This document shows positions 26,727-35,058 of a stretch of 64,000 nt of DNA, piece by piece. The notes below the pieces were generated by a model. It was given only the letters and a program-made list of their open reading frames with translations, was not told the origin of the DNA and did no database searches. This DNA comes from Pandoraea anhela (GTDB lineage: Bacteria; Pseudomonadota; Gammaproteobacteria; Burkholderiales; Burkholderiaceae), in the NCBI RefSeq assembly GCF_902459655.1, contig NZ_CABPSB010000001.1:558001-622000 (forward strand), given 5' to 3'. The position numbers and the translations under genes were made by a program. Every line of letters begins with the position of its first letter. The stretch's first letter is position 1.

Positions 26727-27815
26727 ATGCAAAACCCGGAGTTCTCAGGCGCAAAGCAGGTCGCGGACTACACGCGCCGGTTCTCCACCGAAGCGCTGAC
26801 AACGCTGCTGGACGAAACGTGGAAAACCCAAGAGTTCCACAACATGAAGGCGCTGCTCGCCGCGATCAACGCAGAGATCCGCAAAGCGAAATCCGAAGTG
26901 CGCTCGAAACGGGAAGAAGACGAGCGACCGAAGATTCTGGAGAAAATAAACACCTACACGTTAAAGACATCGCGGCAGGCCTGGACAAGCGACTGGGATG
27001 CCTTTACCGGGAACCTCGTGCCGTTTGCCGCTGCCTTCATCGGCATCGTCGATACCAAAAAGGCCCAGTTGATCTGTCGAAAACTGGCGCTTGTCGAAAT
27101 CTTCGACCCCGCAACCGCCGCCAGATTTCTCCAGCAGGCCGAGAAACTGGCCCAGGCCCGGCGACTCAACCTGCCTTACGACTGGGTCGGCATCGGAAAG
27201 ACGCTCGGCATGATCACCAGCGATTTGCCCGGCCAGCCCGCGGACTACAGCCCGTTCGACGGCGGCGGGCAATACTTCGATGCCTTTTATGGCATCAGCA
27301 AACAGGGAGGCATCCCGCTTTCCTTCCAGGGCATTACCTCCGAGCTGGATGCCATTCTTCATGTGCATCCCGACGAGCTCGCGAAAGACGAGGTCGTCTT
27401 CAGCGGTTCGAAATACACCGACGAGCACAAAGGCGAGATGAACAAGGATGTCGACGTCTCCTATATCGACAGCGCGGGGGTGCTGCATCTGATCGAGAAC
27501 GGCAAGGATATGAATACGCTGAAGAACAAGGCCGTCGGTGTTCACGACCAGAAGCGCATCTATATGCACCTGTCCCAAAAGACGACGTCGTTCATCCACG
27601 CACCGGTCGCGCCGCTTACCGAAGCGCAGGCCGGTCGTAATCAGATTACGGGGGTGCAATGGTGGTACGCGATCCCCGCGCACGCCCTTGATATCGACCA
27701 TCTCCGCGCGGAAGACAAGATTACGCTATCTGCCGTAGCGGCCGCCGGCGCCGGCCTGCGTTGCGCCGACCGGCGGCTGACCCCGGAAATGCTGCGCAAA
27801 CTCTGCAAAGGCTGA
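26727..27815 (+). CDS. Unrecognised protein next to tRNA-Pro, possible accessory gene
   Basis: The 362-residue product has no signal peptide or membrane segment. Residues 1-80 are helical and charged (EALTTLLDETW; EIRKAKSEVRSKREEDE, coiled-coil-like); the centre is rich in aromatic and glycine residues (SPFDGGGQYFDAFYG); residues about 225-265 (DVDVSYIDSAGVLHLIENGKD) resemble, by pattern only, a PD-(D/E)XK nuclease core with a D on one strand and an acidic-Lys pair (E-x-x-K rather than E-x-K) on the next. There is no ribosome site upstream of ATG 26727. It fills the gap between a tRNA terminator and the convergent GGDEF-EAL gene, only 11 bases away. Codon use looks slightly less GC-rich than neighbours. 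Function is unknown. Confidence 0.7.
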   Translation: MQNPEFSGAKQVADYTRRFSTEALTTLLDETWKTQEFHNMKALLAAINAEIRKAKSEVRSKREEDERPKILEKINTYTLKTSRQAWTSDWDAFTGNLVPFAAAFIGIVDTKKAQLICRKLALVEIFDPATAARFLQQAEKLAQARRLNLPYDWVGIGKTLGMITSDLPGQPADYSPFDGGGQYFDAFYGISKQGGIPLSFQGITSELDAILHVHPDELAKDEVVFSGSKYTDEHKGEMNKDVDVSYIDSAGVLHLIENGKDMNTLKNKAVGVHDQKRIYMHLSQKTTSFIHAPVAPLTEAQAGRNQITGVQWWYAIPAHALDIDHLRAEDKITLSAVAAAGAGLRCADRRLTPEMLRKLCKG

Positions 27816-27826
27816 TCGCCGGCGAC

Positions 27827-30400
27827 TCAGCCCCCCCTGACGCAAACCTCTCCTTTTTCCCCATTTTCCGCCTGCCACGCCAGCGCCCATGTCTCCAGCT
27901 CGTTGTCAGGCAACGGCTTGCTCAGGAAATAACCCTGGGCGTAATCGCATCCCAGCGCTCGCAGCGTCTCCAGCGTCACCGCATCCTCGATGCCCTCCGC
28001 CACGATACGAATGCCCATGCTGTGACCCAGCGCAATCGTGGAGCGCACGATCAGGGCGTCGTTCTGCTCATGCGCCATGCCCTTGACGAACGAGCGGTCG
28101 ATCTTGATTTCCTCGACCGGCATGCGCTTCAGATAAGACAGCGACGAATAGCCCGTGCCGAAGTCGTCGATCGCGATCCGTACCCCCATGCGGTGCAAAC
28201 GCTGCATTGTGATCAGCGCCTGCTCGGGATCGTCCATCAACGCGCTCTCCGTGATCTCCACGCACAGCCAATGCGGCGGCAACGCATGCTCGCGCAACAC
28301 GCGCTTCAGATAGTCGGGCAAGTCGGTATCGACCAGATCGCGCGCCGACAGGTTGATCGACATGCCGACCACCACGCCCCGCGCATGCCACGCCGCGCAC
28401 GCGGCGACCGCCTCCGCCGCCACCCAGCGCGAAATCACGCGGATGAACCCCGTCTGCTCCGCAAACGGAATGAATTCCGCCGGCGGTACGATGCCGCGCT
28501 TCGGATGACGCCACCGCACCAGCGCCTCCACCCGTACCGCGCGTCCGTCCGACAGGTCTACCTGCGGCTGATAGCACAGATACAACCCGCCATGCTCGAT
28601 CGCATGGCGCAGATCGCTCATGAGGGACAACCGATCCCGGTCGCGGCTCTCGGTATCCGGCTCATAGACGGCCACACCCAGATTCGACCGCTTCGCCACG
28701 TACATCGCCAGGTCCGCACGCCGCAGCAGCGTATGCATGTCAGCGCCATGATCCGGATACACGGCAATGCCAAAGCTCGCGCCGACATCGACCGTTTGCC
28801 CCTCCACAACGATGGGCGCGTCGAGCGCACTCGCCAGACGCGTTGCACACCGATGCGCCGCCGCCTGATCGCCGCCGCGCACGAGGATCGCGAACTCGTC
28901 GCCTCCGAGTCTCGCGACGAGATACCCGGAGTCTTTCAAAGCCGTACTCAACCGATGCCCCGCCTCCCACAGCAGACGGTCGCCCACGTGGTGGCCCAGC
29001 GTGTCGTTCACATCCTTGAAGCGATCCATGTCCATCAGAATGACCGCAAACGGCGCACCGCCCTGATAAGCCTGCGTGATATCCGTCTGCATGCGTTCAC
29101 TGAAGGCCGCCCGGTTAGGCAAGCCGGTCAGCGTATCGACATACGCGAGTTCCGTGATCCGCTCCTCGCGCAGCGCAATCGCATTGCGCATCGAATCGAA
29201 CGCGCGGGCCAGATCGCCGGTTTCGTCGCGACGCCGTATGTCGATCGCCGCGGCATAATCGCCCTTGCCGATACGCCGCGCCAGATCCACGAACGACGCC
29301 AATGGCCGCGTCACGCTACGCGCGATCAGCGCAGCGCCGAGAATCGAGATCACGATGCCGCCGAGCGTCAGCCACAACAGCGTCGAGCGTAATTGACGGA
29401 ACGGCCCCGCCGCCTCGGTCAGCGACCGCTGCAACACCGCCACGACAGGCGCACCGTCCCCCGAAAGATTCACCACTTTGAGCGCGTATCCTGCGACGCG
29501 CGTCATGCCTGCGTCCTCCGTCATATGGAAGAGGCCGTTCGTGAGCGCCGCCTGCAACGCGGCGCGGTCCGACGCGTGTAACGAGCTCGCCACGACCTCC
29601 CACTGCCCCGACACGCCCCGGTGCACCAACGACACTTCGAGCCCGGACAACTCGTGCATGTCGCGCGCAAACGCATCGTCGAGCGAGAACCCCATCGTCA
29701 CCCACCCGATGATCAGCGGCGCCTTGACCGGCACGCTCACCAACTCGTAGGCGCGTGCGTCAAGCATGCCGATCGACGACGCCGAAGCCCCCGCCCTGCC
29801 CCCGAACCGCCCTTGCGACGTTCGCGGCTGAGCCGGGTCCGCGCCGTCGCGTCTCAAGTCGCTCAGATCCTTTAGGTCCCTTGCGTCCCTTGCTTCCCTT
29901 AAATCCCTTCCACCGCTTCCCCCCCGCTCACGCCCGCCCCCCGCCAGGCGCCTCTCCGCCTTCACGGCCCCCCGCACGCCTGAAATGCGCGAATCGGCGA
30001 TCACCTCGCCATTCAGATCGACAAGTAACGCCACATCGGCATGCACACGCTCACGCACGTTCTCCAACGCGGAGTGCATCGTGACCGGATCGTGCAACGC
30101 CACCGCTTCACGAAAACCGAAGTCGGCCGTCACCACCTGCGCGACCTGCGTGAGTTCGTCCGCCTTGGTCTGCAACGCACGGCAAAACACCCGCTGCCCG
30201 ACGGCGAGTTGCTCGTCGAGTTGCGCGGTCGATGCATCGTTGAGCGCACGGCTGGCCGTCATCTGAATCACGGCCAGCACCACCAGAATCAGCGCGACGA
30301 ACACCAGCGTGATTTTCGTGCGCAGGCGGTACCATCCAAGGCTCACACCGAGGCGAACCGCTTTGCTGCGCCATCTCAGAACTGCGGGAATGAACGACAC
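27827..30400 (-). CDS. Membrane-bound GGDEF-EAL protein with periplasmic sensor
   Basis: The 857-residue protein has a first membrane helix (about 28-50), a large periplasmic Cache-like sensor (50-335), a second helix (about 337-360), HAMP (to about 410), GGDEF (motif near 500) and EAL (motif EALVRW near 625). The EAL half has intact metal and catalytic residues (NLSARDL, EITESALMD, IDDFGTGYSS, KIDRSFV, VAEGIED). The GGDEF motif is intact but no RxxD inhibitory site precedes it. The start is GTG 30400 with GGGGAGTGAGG upstream, three bases from the preceding gene, so they are coupled. An odd RDL/RDA/KDL repeat sits in the sensor near residues 165-180. It may make or degrade c-di-GMP. Confidence 0.93.
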   Translation of the reverse strand: MSFIPAVLRWRSKAVRLGVSLGWYRLRTKITLVFVALILVVLAVIQMTASRALNDASTAQLDEQLAVGQRVFCRALQTKADELTQVAQVVTADFGFREAVALHDPVTMHSALENVRERVHADVALLVDLNGEVIADSRISGVRGAVKAERRLAGGGRERGGSGGRDLREARDARDLKDLSDLRRDGADPAQPRTSQGRFGGRAGASASSIGMLDARAYELVSVPVKAPLIIGWVTMGFSLDDAFARDMHELSGLEVSLVHRGVSGQWEVVASSLHASDRAALQAALTNGLFHMTEDAGMTRVAGYALKVVNLSGDGAPVVAVLQRSLTEAAGPFRQLRSTLLWLTLGGIVISILGAALIARSVTRPLASFVDLARRIGKGDYAAAIDIRRRDETGDLARAFDSMRNAIALREERITELAYVDTLTGLPNRAAFSERMQTDITQAYQGGAPFAVILMDMDRFKDVNDTLGHHVGDRLLWEAGHRLSTALKDSGYLVARLGGDEFAILVRGGDQAAAHRCATRLASALDAPIVVEGQTVDVGASFGIAVYPDHGADMHTLLRRADLAMYVAKRSNLGVAVYEPDTESRDRDRLSLMSDLRHAIEHGGLYLCYQPQVDLSDGRAVRVEALVRWRHPKRGIVPPAEFIPFAEQTGFIRVISRWVAAEAVAACAAWHARGVVVGMSINLSARDLVDTDLPDYLKRVLREHALPPHWLCVEITESALMDDPEQALITMQRLHRMGVRIAIDDFGTGYSSLSYLKRMPVEEIKIDRSFVKGMAHEQNDALIVRSTIALGHSMGIRIVAEGIEDAVTLETLRALGCDYAQGYFLSKPLPDNELETWALAWQAENGEKGEVCVRGG
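29862..29906. repeat. Degenerate 9-bp repeat inside the GGDEF-EAL sensor domain
   Basis: Five 9-base units, each ending TCC on the plus strand, encode a run of RDL/EAR/DAR/DLK-like triplets in the periplasmic domain. It looks like a low-complexity insertion. Confidence 0.7.
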
Positions 30401-30403
30401 GCC

Positions 30404-31057
30404 TCACTCCCCATGCAGCGGCAATGTCAGGGAAAGCGGCGGCGCGGCGCCGGGCGCGGCGGTGGAAGCGTCACCCGGCAAGCGAAACGTGCCCACCACG
30501 GTCGCGGGGGTATTGCCCAGTCGCGGGTGCCACACGGCGACCCGGTAACGCCCGGCAGGCACCTTCGGCAACTCGCCGCGCCCGTCGTCGCCCGCCTTTG
30601 CGAAATACGGCGTGTCCACGACCACGACATACGCGATCATCATGTCGTGGATGTTGCAGCCGATGGTCACTACCCCCGGCTTGTCGAACACCACCTGTTT
30701 GGATCCGCCGCGATAGAGCTTCAGCTCGAAGCGCTTCGCATCGGAGAGGGAATAGACGTCGTGCGCGATGTCGTCCCGATTCGGAAAGTCGATAGCCGCG
30801 CCTTTCTGCACGACGGTGATCATCGGCATGAACCGCTTGTGGTTCTGCACGATGGAGGCCGGCGCAGGGCGCACGGCAGGCACTTTGCCGTCTTCCGGGG
30901 TGAGGTAGACCACGGCATCGCTCAGCACGAGGCCCTTGGCGTCGCGCACCTGAAAATCCTGAGCCCGGGCGGCCGCGCCGGACAAGGCCAGCGCCAACAC
31001 CGCCAGGCGCCCGCCCGACCGGAGCGCGCGCAGCGACAGACGTCTTGTTGCGTTCAT
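30404..31057 (-). CDS. Exported cupredoxin-like protein (methylamine-utilisation-protein type)
   Basis: The 217-residue product has a Sec signal peptide cleaved near AARAQ, then a cupredoxin-like beta domain. Features are FPNRDDIAHDVYSLS with a candidate copper-ligand His and GCNIHDMM with Cys and His, similar to blue-copper sites, followed by a C-terminal carboxypeptidase-regulatory-like strand set (PAGRYRVAVWHP). Such proteins are often annotated as methylamine utilisation protein, but no methylamine dehydrogenase genes are here. It directly precedes the GGDEF-EAL gene with a three-base gap. A periplasmic partner for the GGDEF-EAL sensor is an inference from this pairing. Confidence 0.82.
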   Translation of the reverse strand: MNATRRLSLRALRSGGRLAVLALALSGAAARAQDFQVRDAKGLVLSDAVVYLTPEDGKVPAVRPAPASIVQNHKRFMPMITVVQKGAAIDFPNRDDIAHDVYSLSDAKRFELKLYRGGSKQVVFDKPGVVTIGCNIHDMMIAYVVVVDTPYFAKAGDDGRGELPKVPAGRYRVAVWHPRLGNTPATVVGTFRLPGDASTAAPGAAPPLSLTLPLHGE

Positions 31058-31320
31058 GATCTTATTGCTCTGTAAAACGCGCCTTCACTGCTTTGCCGAC
31101 GCGGCGCGCACGGCTTCGGCTCTCCCCTCCATAACGACGCACACCCCCGAAATATTCCTACACATCGTTAAGCAATTTGCCGTCGCCGCAGTATCCGTCA
31201 GGCATCCCGTCGTTGCCGTTCAACGCCCCGTCAATCCAAATGCATGACCAAACGCCGGAAGATGCCATTGCCACGCGCCCCGATCGTCGGGGCAGCGGAG
31301 CGGCGCCCAAAGAGACATCC
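31058..31320. other. Intergenic region upstream of the cupredoxin-like gene
   Basis: It should contain the promoter of the cupredoxin/GGDEF-EAL operon; no clear hexamers were placed. No gene is seen. Confidence 0.45.
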
Positions 31321-31361
31321 AAAGAAAAAGGCACAAACGCGCTAAACGCGTTTGTGCCTTT
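31321..31361 (-). terminator. Intrinsic terminator of the cysI-DUF934 operon
   Basis: Fifteen-base arms AAAGGCACAAACGCG and CGCGTTTGTGCCTTT enclose CTAAA; on the minus strand a T-rich run follows. Confidence 0.95.
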
Positions 31362-31416
31362 CTTTTCCCGCTGGCTTTCCCCCCGAATCCCCCTACGCCC
31401 GGGGGAACGGCGCCGA

Positions 31417-31902
31417 TCAGGCCGTCAGCCGGGCCAGCAACGTGCGCGGACGCCCCGCCCTGACCTGGGCGGCAAGTGCCGCCTCGCGCCAGCGCGCCGT
31501 CGGCACCTCTGACGGCGAGAGCAGGCTGTCGAAGCCGCAGGCCCACAACATCGCCAGCTGATCGGGCAGCAACGGGCCAGCCGCGCGAATCGCGCCATGG
31601 AAATTCCATTTGTCGCGCAGGACCTTCGCCAGCGTGAAGCCACGGCCGTCGCGCGTCTTCGGGAATTCGATCACGACGAGTTCGAGTTGCGGCAGCAGCG
31701 CGGCAATGCGCTCGGGGTCGTCATGACCCTGCACACGAATGCCCGCAGGCGCCACGCCCTGCTCGTTCGCGGCCAGCCATGCGTCGAGCGGCAGCACGCT
31801 TTCGCTACGGATCGGGTTCGCGGCGTCCGGCGAGAATTGCGCATCTGCGCCAAGATAGGTCCAGACGTCCTCGGCCGGCAGTCCGTTACGATCAATCAAC
31901 AT
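31417..31902 (-). CDS. DUF934 protein, sulfur-assimilation partner of CysI
   Basis: The 161-residue soluble protein belongs to DUF934, which in beta- and alphaproteobacteria lies beside cysI and cysH and is thought to assist assimilatory sulfite reduction; the biochemical role is unproven. Conserved segments are VVIEFPKTRDGRGFTLAKVLR and GPLLPDQLAMLWACGFDS. ATG 31902 is chosen over an upstream in-frame codon because AGGGAG precedes it by about seven bases. Its start overlaps the end of cysI by 11 bases, so translation is coupled. Confidence 0.88.
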   Translation of the reverse strand: MLIDRNGLPAEDVWTYLGADAQFSPDAANPIRSESVLPLDAWLAANEQGVAPAGIRVQGHDDPERIAALLPQLELVVIEFPKTRDGRGFTLAKVLRDKWNFHGAIRAAGPLLPDQLAMLWACGFDSLLSPSEVPTARWREAALAAQVRAGRPRTLLARLTA

Positions 31903-33898
31903 GCAAAGCTCCCTTGAATGCTTCCGCGCCGACACGTCCCAGCGTATCGATAAAGCGCTCACCCTCGTGACGCAGTTCCAGATAGCGTTCGAGAATGTTT
32001 TCGATCACCTGGGGCACCGCCTCGTACGACACGCCCGGGCCGAGAATCTTGCCAATGGCCGCGTTGTCGTCCGCCGAGCCACCCAGCGTGATCTGATAGT
32101 TTTCCTTGCCCGCCTTGTCCACCCCGAGAATCCCGATGTGCGCCACATGGTGATGCGCGCAAGCGTTGATGCAGCCGGACACGTTGAGCGTCACCGGACC
32201 GATGTCGCGCTGCTGCGCTTCGGTGAAGCGCAATGCGATACGCTGCGCCACCGGCACCGATCGTGCATTGGCGAGCGCGCAGTAGTCCAGCCCCGGGCAG
32301 GCGATGGCGTCCGAGATCAGGCCGATGTTCGGCGTAGCCAGTCCCGCAGCCTTCAATTGCGCCCAAAGCGCATACAGATCGTCGAGCCTGACGTGCGGCA
32401 GCACGAGGTTCTGCTCGTGCGTCACGCGCAATTCGCTGAATGAATACTGGTCCGCCAGATCGGCCAGCACGAGCATCTCCTGCGCGCTGGCGTCGCCCGG
32501 AATACCGGCGGCCGGCTTGAGCGACACGACAGCGCTGATATAGCCCGGCACCTTGTGCTCATGCGTGCAAGCGTCAACCCAGTGCTTGAAGGCGATATCG
32601 CTTTCGTAAGCCTGCGCAAACACGCTCGATTGCGCCGGCAGCGTCGCGAATTCGGGCACGACGAAGCGCTCGCCGATTGCCTTGATGACGTCGTCTGCCA
32701 GGGGACGATGCGTCTGAGCGATGCGGGCGAACTCTTCTTCGATCATCTCGATGAACTTCGCCGGCTGCATTTCCTTGATGAGGATCTTGATGCGCGCCTT
32801 GTAAATGTTGTCGCGACGGCCCAGCGCGTTGTACACGCGCAGAATCGCCTCGACAAAGCGCAGCAGGTCGGCCTCGGGCAACCACTCCCGCACCAGCGTG
32901 CCGACGATCGGCGTTCGGCCCAGACCGCCACCGGCATAAATCTGGAACCCGACTTCGCCCTGCTCGTTCGTGCGCGCCAGAATGCCGATGTCATGAAACC
33001 GCACTGCGGCCCGGTCCGTCTGACCGCCGGTAATCGCGATCTTGAACTTGCGCGGCAGATAGGTGAATTCGGGATGGTCCGTCGACCATTGACGCAGAAT
33101 TTCCGCGTACACGCGCGGATCGACCACTTCGTCCTTCGCCGCACCGGCGAACTGGTCGGTAGTCACGTTGCGGATGCAGTTGCCGCTCGTCTGAATGGCG
33201 TGCAGGTCGACATCCGCCAGCGCCGACAGAATGTCCGGCGAGTCGGTCAGCGTCGGCCAGTTGAATTGCAGGTTCTGACGCGTGGTGAAGTGGCCGTACC
33301 CCTTGTCGTAGCGATTCGCCACGAATGCGAGCTGACGCAACTGGACCGCGCTCAATGTGCCATACGGGATCGCCACACGCAGCATGTAACCGTGCAGTTG
33401 CAGGTACAGGCCGTTCATCAGACGGTAGACCTTGAAGTCGTCTTCGCTCAGTTCGCCGCTCAGGCGGCGAGCCACTTGCTGGCCGAACTCCTTTGCGCGG
33501 TCCTTGAGGTATTCGCGCTCCGACGGATCGTAGCGATAGATCCCGGCATGTTCTGGGGCAACGCTCAGCGCGGGCGCGTCGGCAAGCGCCGCATGCACGC
33601 CTTCGCCGCTTGCCTGCTTGCCGAGGTCCTCTCGCACCGACGGGCCGCGCGAGCGCAGTTGCTCCCGGAAGTCCACCGGCACCGGGCCGGCCTCGCCGAT
33701 TTCGGCCGGACGCGGCACAGGATCCACAACGAGATTGGCCGTGACAGAGGCCTTGGCGGCGGCTTGCGCCCGATCGAGACCGTCCGCATCAAACACGTGC
33801 GCCTGCGTCAGATCGTCCACCCAGTGATGTTGCTCGTCCAGCCAGACGACCAGACCGTCTTTGAGTCGGTTCGCCGAAATCAGATTGCCTGCATTCAT
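31892..33898 (-). CDS. cysI: Sulfite reductase hemoprotein CysI with fused N-terminal DUF2849 domain
   Basis: The core is the siroheme and [4Fe-4S] enzyme that reduces sulfite to sulfide with six electrons. The ferredoxin-nitrite/sulfite reductase repeats are seen twice, and the cluster ligands are ACPGLDYC and GCINAC (about residues 533-579), followed by HHHVAHIGILG. The protein has 668 residues, about 100 more than usual. Residues 1 to about 95 (SANRLKDGLVVWLDEQHHWVDDL onward, read in parts) match the DUF2849 pattern, which in alphaproteobacteria is a separate small protein near cysI. The gene leads the cysI-DUF934 operon. No cysH or flavoprotein CysJ is adjacent, so the electron donor may be ferredoxin. 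Confidence 0.93.
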   Translation of the reverse strand: MNAGNLISANRLKDGLVVWLDEQHHWVDDLTQAHVFDADGLDRAQAAAKASVTANLVVDPVPRPAEIGEAGPVPVDFREQLRSRGPSVREDLGKQASGEGVHAALADAPALSVAPEHAGIYRYDPSEREYLKDRAKEFGQQVARRLSGELSEDDFKVYRLMNGLYLQLHGYMLRVAIPYGTLSAVQLRQLAFVANRYDKGYGHFTTRQNLQFNWPTLTDSPDILSALADVDLHAIQTSGNCIRNVTTDQFAGAAKDEVVDPRVYAEILRQWSTDHPEFTYLPRKFKIAITGGQTDRAAVRFHDIGILARTNEQGEVGFQIYAGGGLGRTPIVGTLVREWLPEADLLRFVEAILRVYNALGRRDNIYKARIKILIKEMQPAKFIEMIEEEFARIAQTHRPLADDVIKAIGERFVVPEFATLPAQSSVFAQAYESDIAFKHWVDACTHEHKVPGYISAVVSLKPAAGIPGDASAQEMLVLADLADQYSFSELRVTHEQNLVLPHVRLDDLYALWAQLKAAGLATPNIGLISDAIACPGLDYCALANARSVPVAQRIALRFTEAQQRDIGPVTLNVSGCINACAHHHVAHIGILGVDKAGKENYQITLGGSADDNAAIGKILGPGVSYEAVPQVIENILERYLELRHEGERFIDTLGRVGAEAFKGALHVD

Positions 33899-34053
33899 TC
33901 GATGCTCTCAATACTTGTCATTTTGGTCGCGAGTTGGTGGGAAACAATTCGCGATTAGAACCACAGGCTATCAAGAGGCGATGGAATATACGAATATTGA
34001 CTAGTTATGTAGGCATTACGGGATGTTGTTTGGCAAAAAATCGTCTCCGACCA

Positions 34054-34069
34054 CTGTATTTTTATACAG
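34054..34069. promoter_or_regulatory. LexA-type SOS box
   Basis: CTGTATTTTTATACAG matches CTGT-N8-ACAG exactly, the LexA consensus of many proteobacteria, with an AT-only centre. It lies 47 bases before the ATG of the 34117 gene. Confidence 0.65.
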
Positions 34070-34116
34070 TCCTCATGCTACATTCCCCATCATTCAACTT
34101 CCTCGAGAGGGACACC

Positions 34117-34362
34117 ATGAGCGACGCCAAATCCATCAAGTTCATCGTCGTGCCATATCGCAAGAACAAAGACGGCGTGTTGCAACCCGGCGAGCTGCGT
34201 CAGGCGAGCACGGAATTCGGCGCGGTACGTATCGCGCAGTCGATGGCCTCGGGATTCGCCGGTATCGCCGCCTACGAAGTGCTGGTCGACGAAGAAGACG
34301 GCACGATGGACGCGCCGCGTGTCCTCTTCCAGGAGGGCGCCATTCCCGCAATGGCCGACTGA
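34117..34362 (+). CDS. Small acidic soluble protein, unknown, behind an SOS box
   Basis: The 81-residue product has no signal peptide or membrane helix. It opens with KSIKFIVVPYRKNKDG, is weakly acidic toward the end (VDEEDGTMD), and is mixed alpha/beta. I recognise no family. ATG 34117 has GAGAGGGA ten bases upstream; a longer frame from 33934 would run through the promoter and is rejected. The LexA-type box upstream suggests induction by DNA damage, which is an inference. It is divergent from cysI. Confidence 0.75.
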   Translation: MSDAKSIKFIVVPYRKNKDGVLQPGELRQASTEFGAVRIAQSMASGFAGIAAYEVLVDEEDGTMDAPRVLFQEGAIPAMAD

Positions 34363-34373
34363 CGCTCGCCGCC

Positions 34374-34775
34374 TCACTCCGGCCGGGACGGCCGGGCGAT
34401 GCTGTCGAACGTTTGGGTCTGGCGCGGATGCTGCATATCGCGTGTGTCGAGCGCCCGACGCTGCCCAAGCACTTCCTGAGGGCTCGGTCCGGTGGATGCG
34501 CCGTTGCGCTCGCTTGCCGTGCGGTTGATGCTGGCGCTCGCGCCGTGCGCATCGGTAACGGCGGCGGTCTGCCCCCCGAGCGCCGCCACGGCGGGACTCA
34601 CGGCAGGCGTCTGGTTCGACTCACGGATACTGCCGAGATCGCCCGCGCCGAGATACGACTGGGCGTGAGCCTGGCCAAAGACCAGCGTGCCGGCCAGGCA
34701 CAGACAGGCCGCGAAACACCTGATGCGATAGGCGTTGCTGTATTGGATGCTGTACGGATACGGAGTGCGATTCAT
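34374..34775 (-). CDS. Secreted protein of unknown function
   Basis: The 133-residue product has a signal peptide (hydrophobic FAACLCLAGTLVFG, cleavage near AHAQS). The mature part is polar, rich in Ser, Thr, Ala and Gln, with no cysteine or recognised fold, so probably disordered. ATG 34775 is chosen so that the signal sequence is near the N-terminus. It is convergent with the 34117 gene (11 bases apart), with no clear terminator between them. Confidence 0.6.
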   Translation of the reverse strand: MNRTPYPYSIQYSNAYRIRCFAACLCLAGTLVFGQAHAQSYLGAGDLGSIRESNQTPAVSPAVAALGGQTAAVTDAHGASASINRTASERNGASTGPSPQEVLGQRRALDTRDMQHPRQTQTFDSIARPSRPE

Positions 34776-35058
34776 GTTGGCTGCCCTTTGGCGAATCAGG
34801 TGTCGGCGAATCAAGGCATGTCGGTCGATAGCTGAATTGTCTCAGCAGCCATGCGCATTGTCGCCTTGTATTCATCACAGTTGCCACTGCGCCTGTGACG
34901 ACTCGGGGGGCATTCGATTGCGTCATCCGATGGCATCGCCGCGTCAGGCGGTGCAACGCGATCACGCGCGCCTGCCTGCATAAGATCCGGGAAGAGATCC
35001 GCGATGGCGCGGGTGATGGGATCCGTGCGGCCGACACCTGGACATCGGGCAGCGTCTC

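Noticed and set aside
26593-27815. Integrated phage or genomic island at tRNA-Pro
   Set aside because: No integrase, no duplicated tRNA 3' end further on, and only one gene is present; an insertion scar remains possible.
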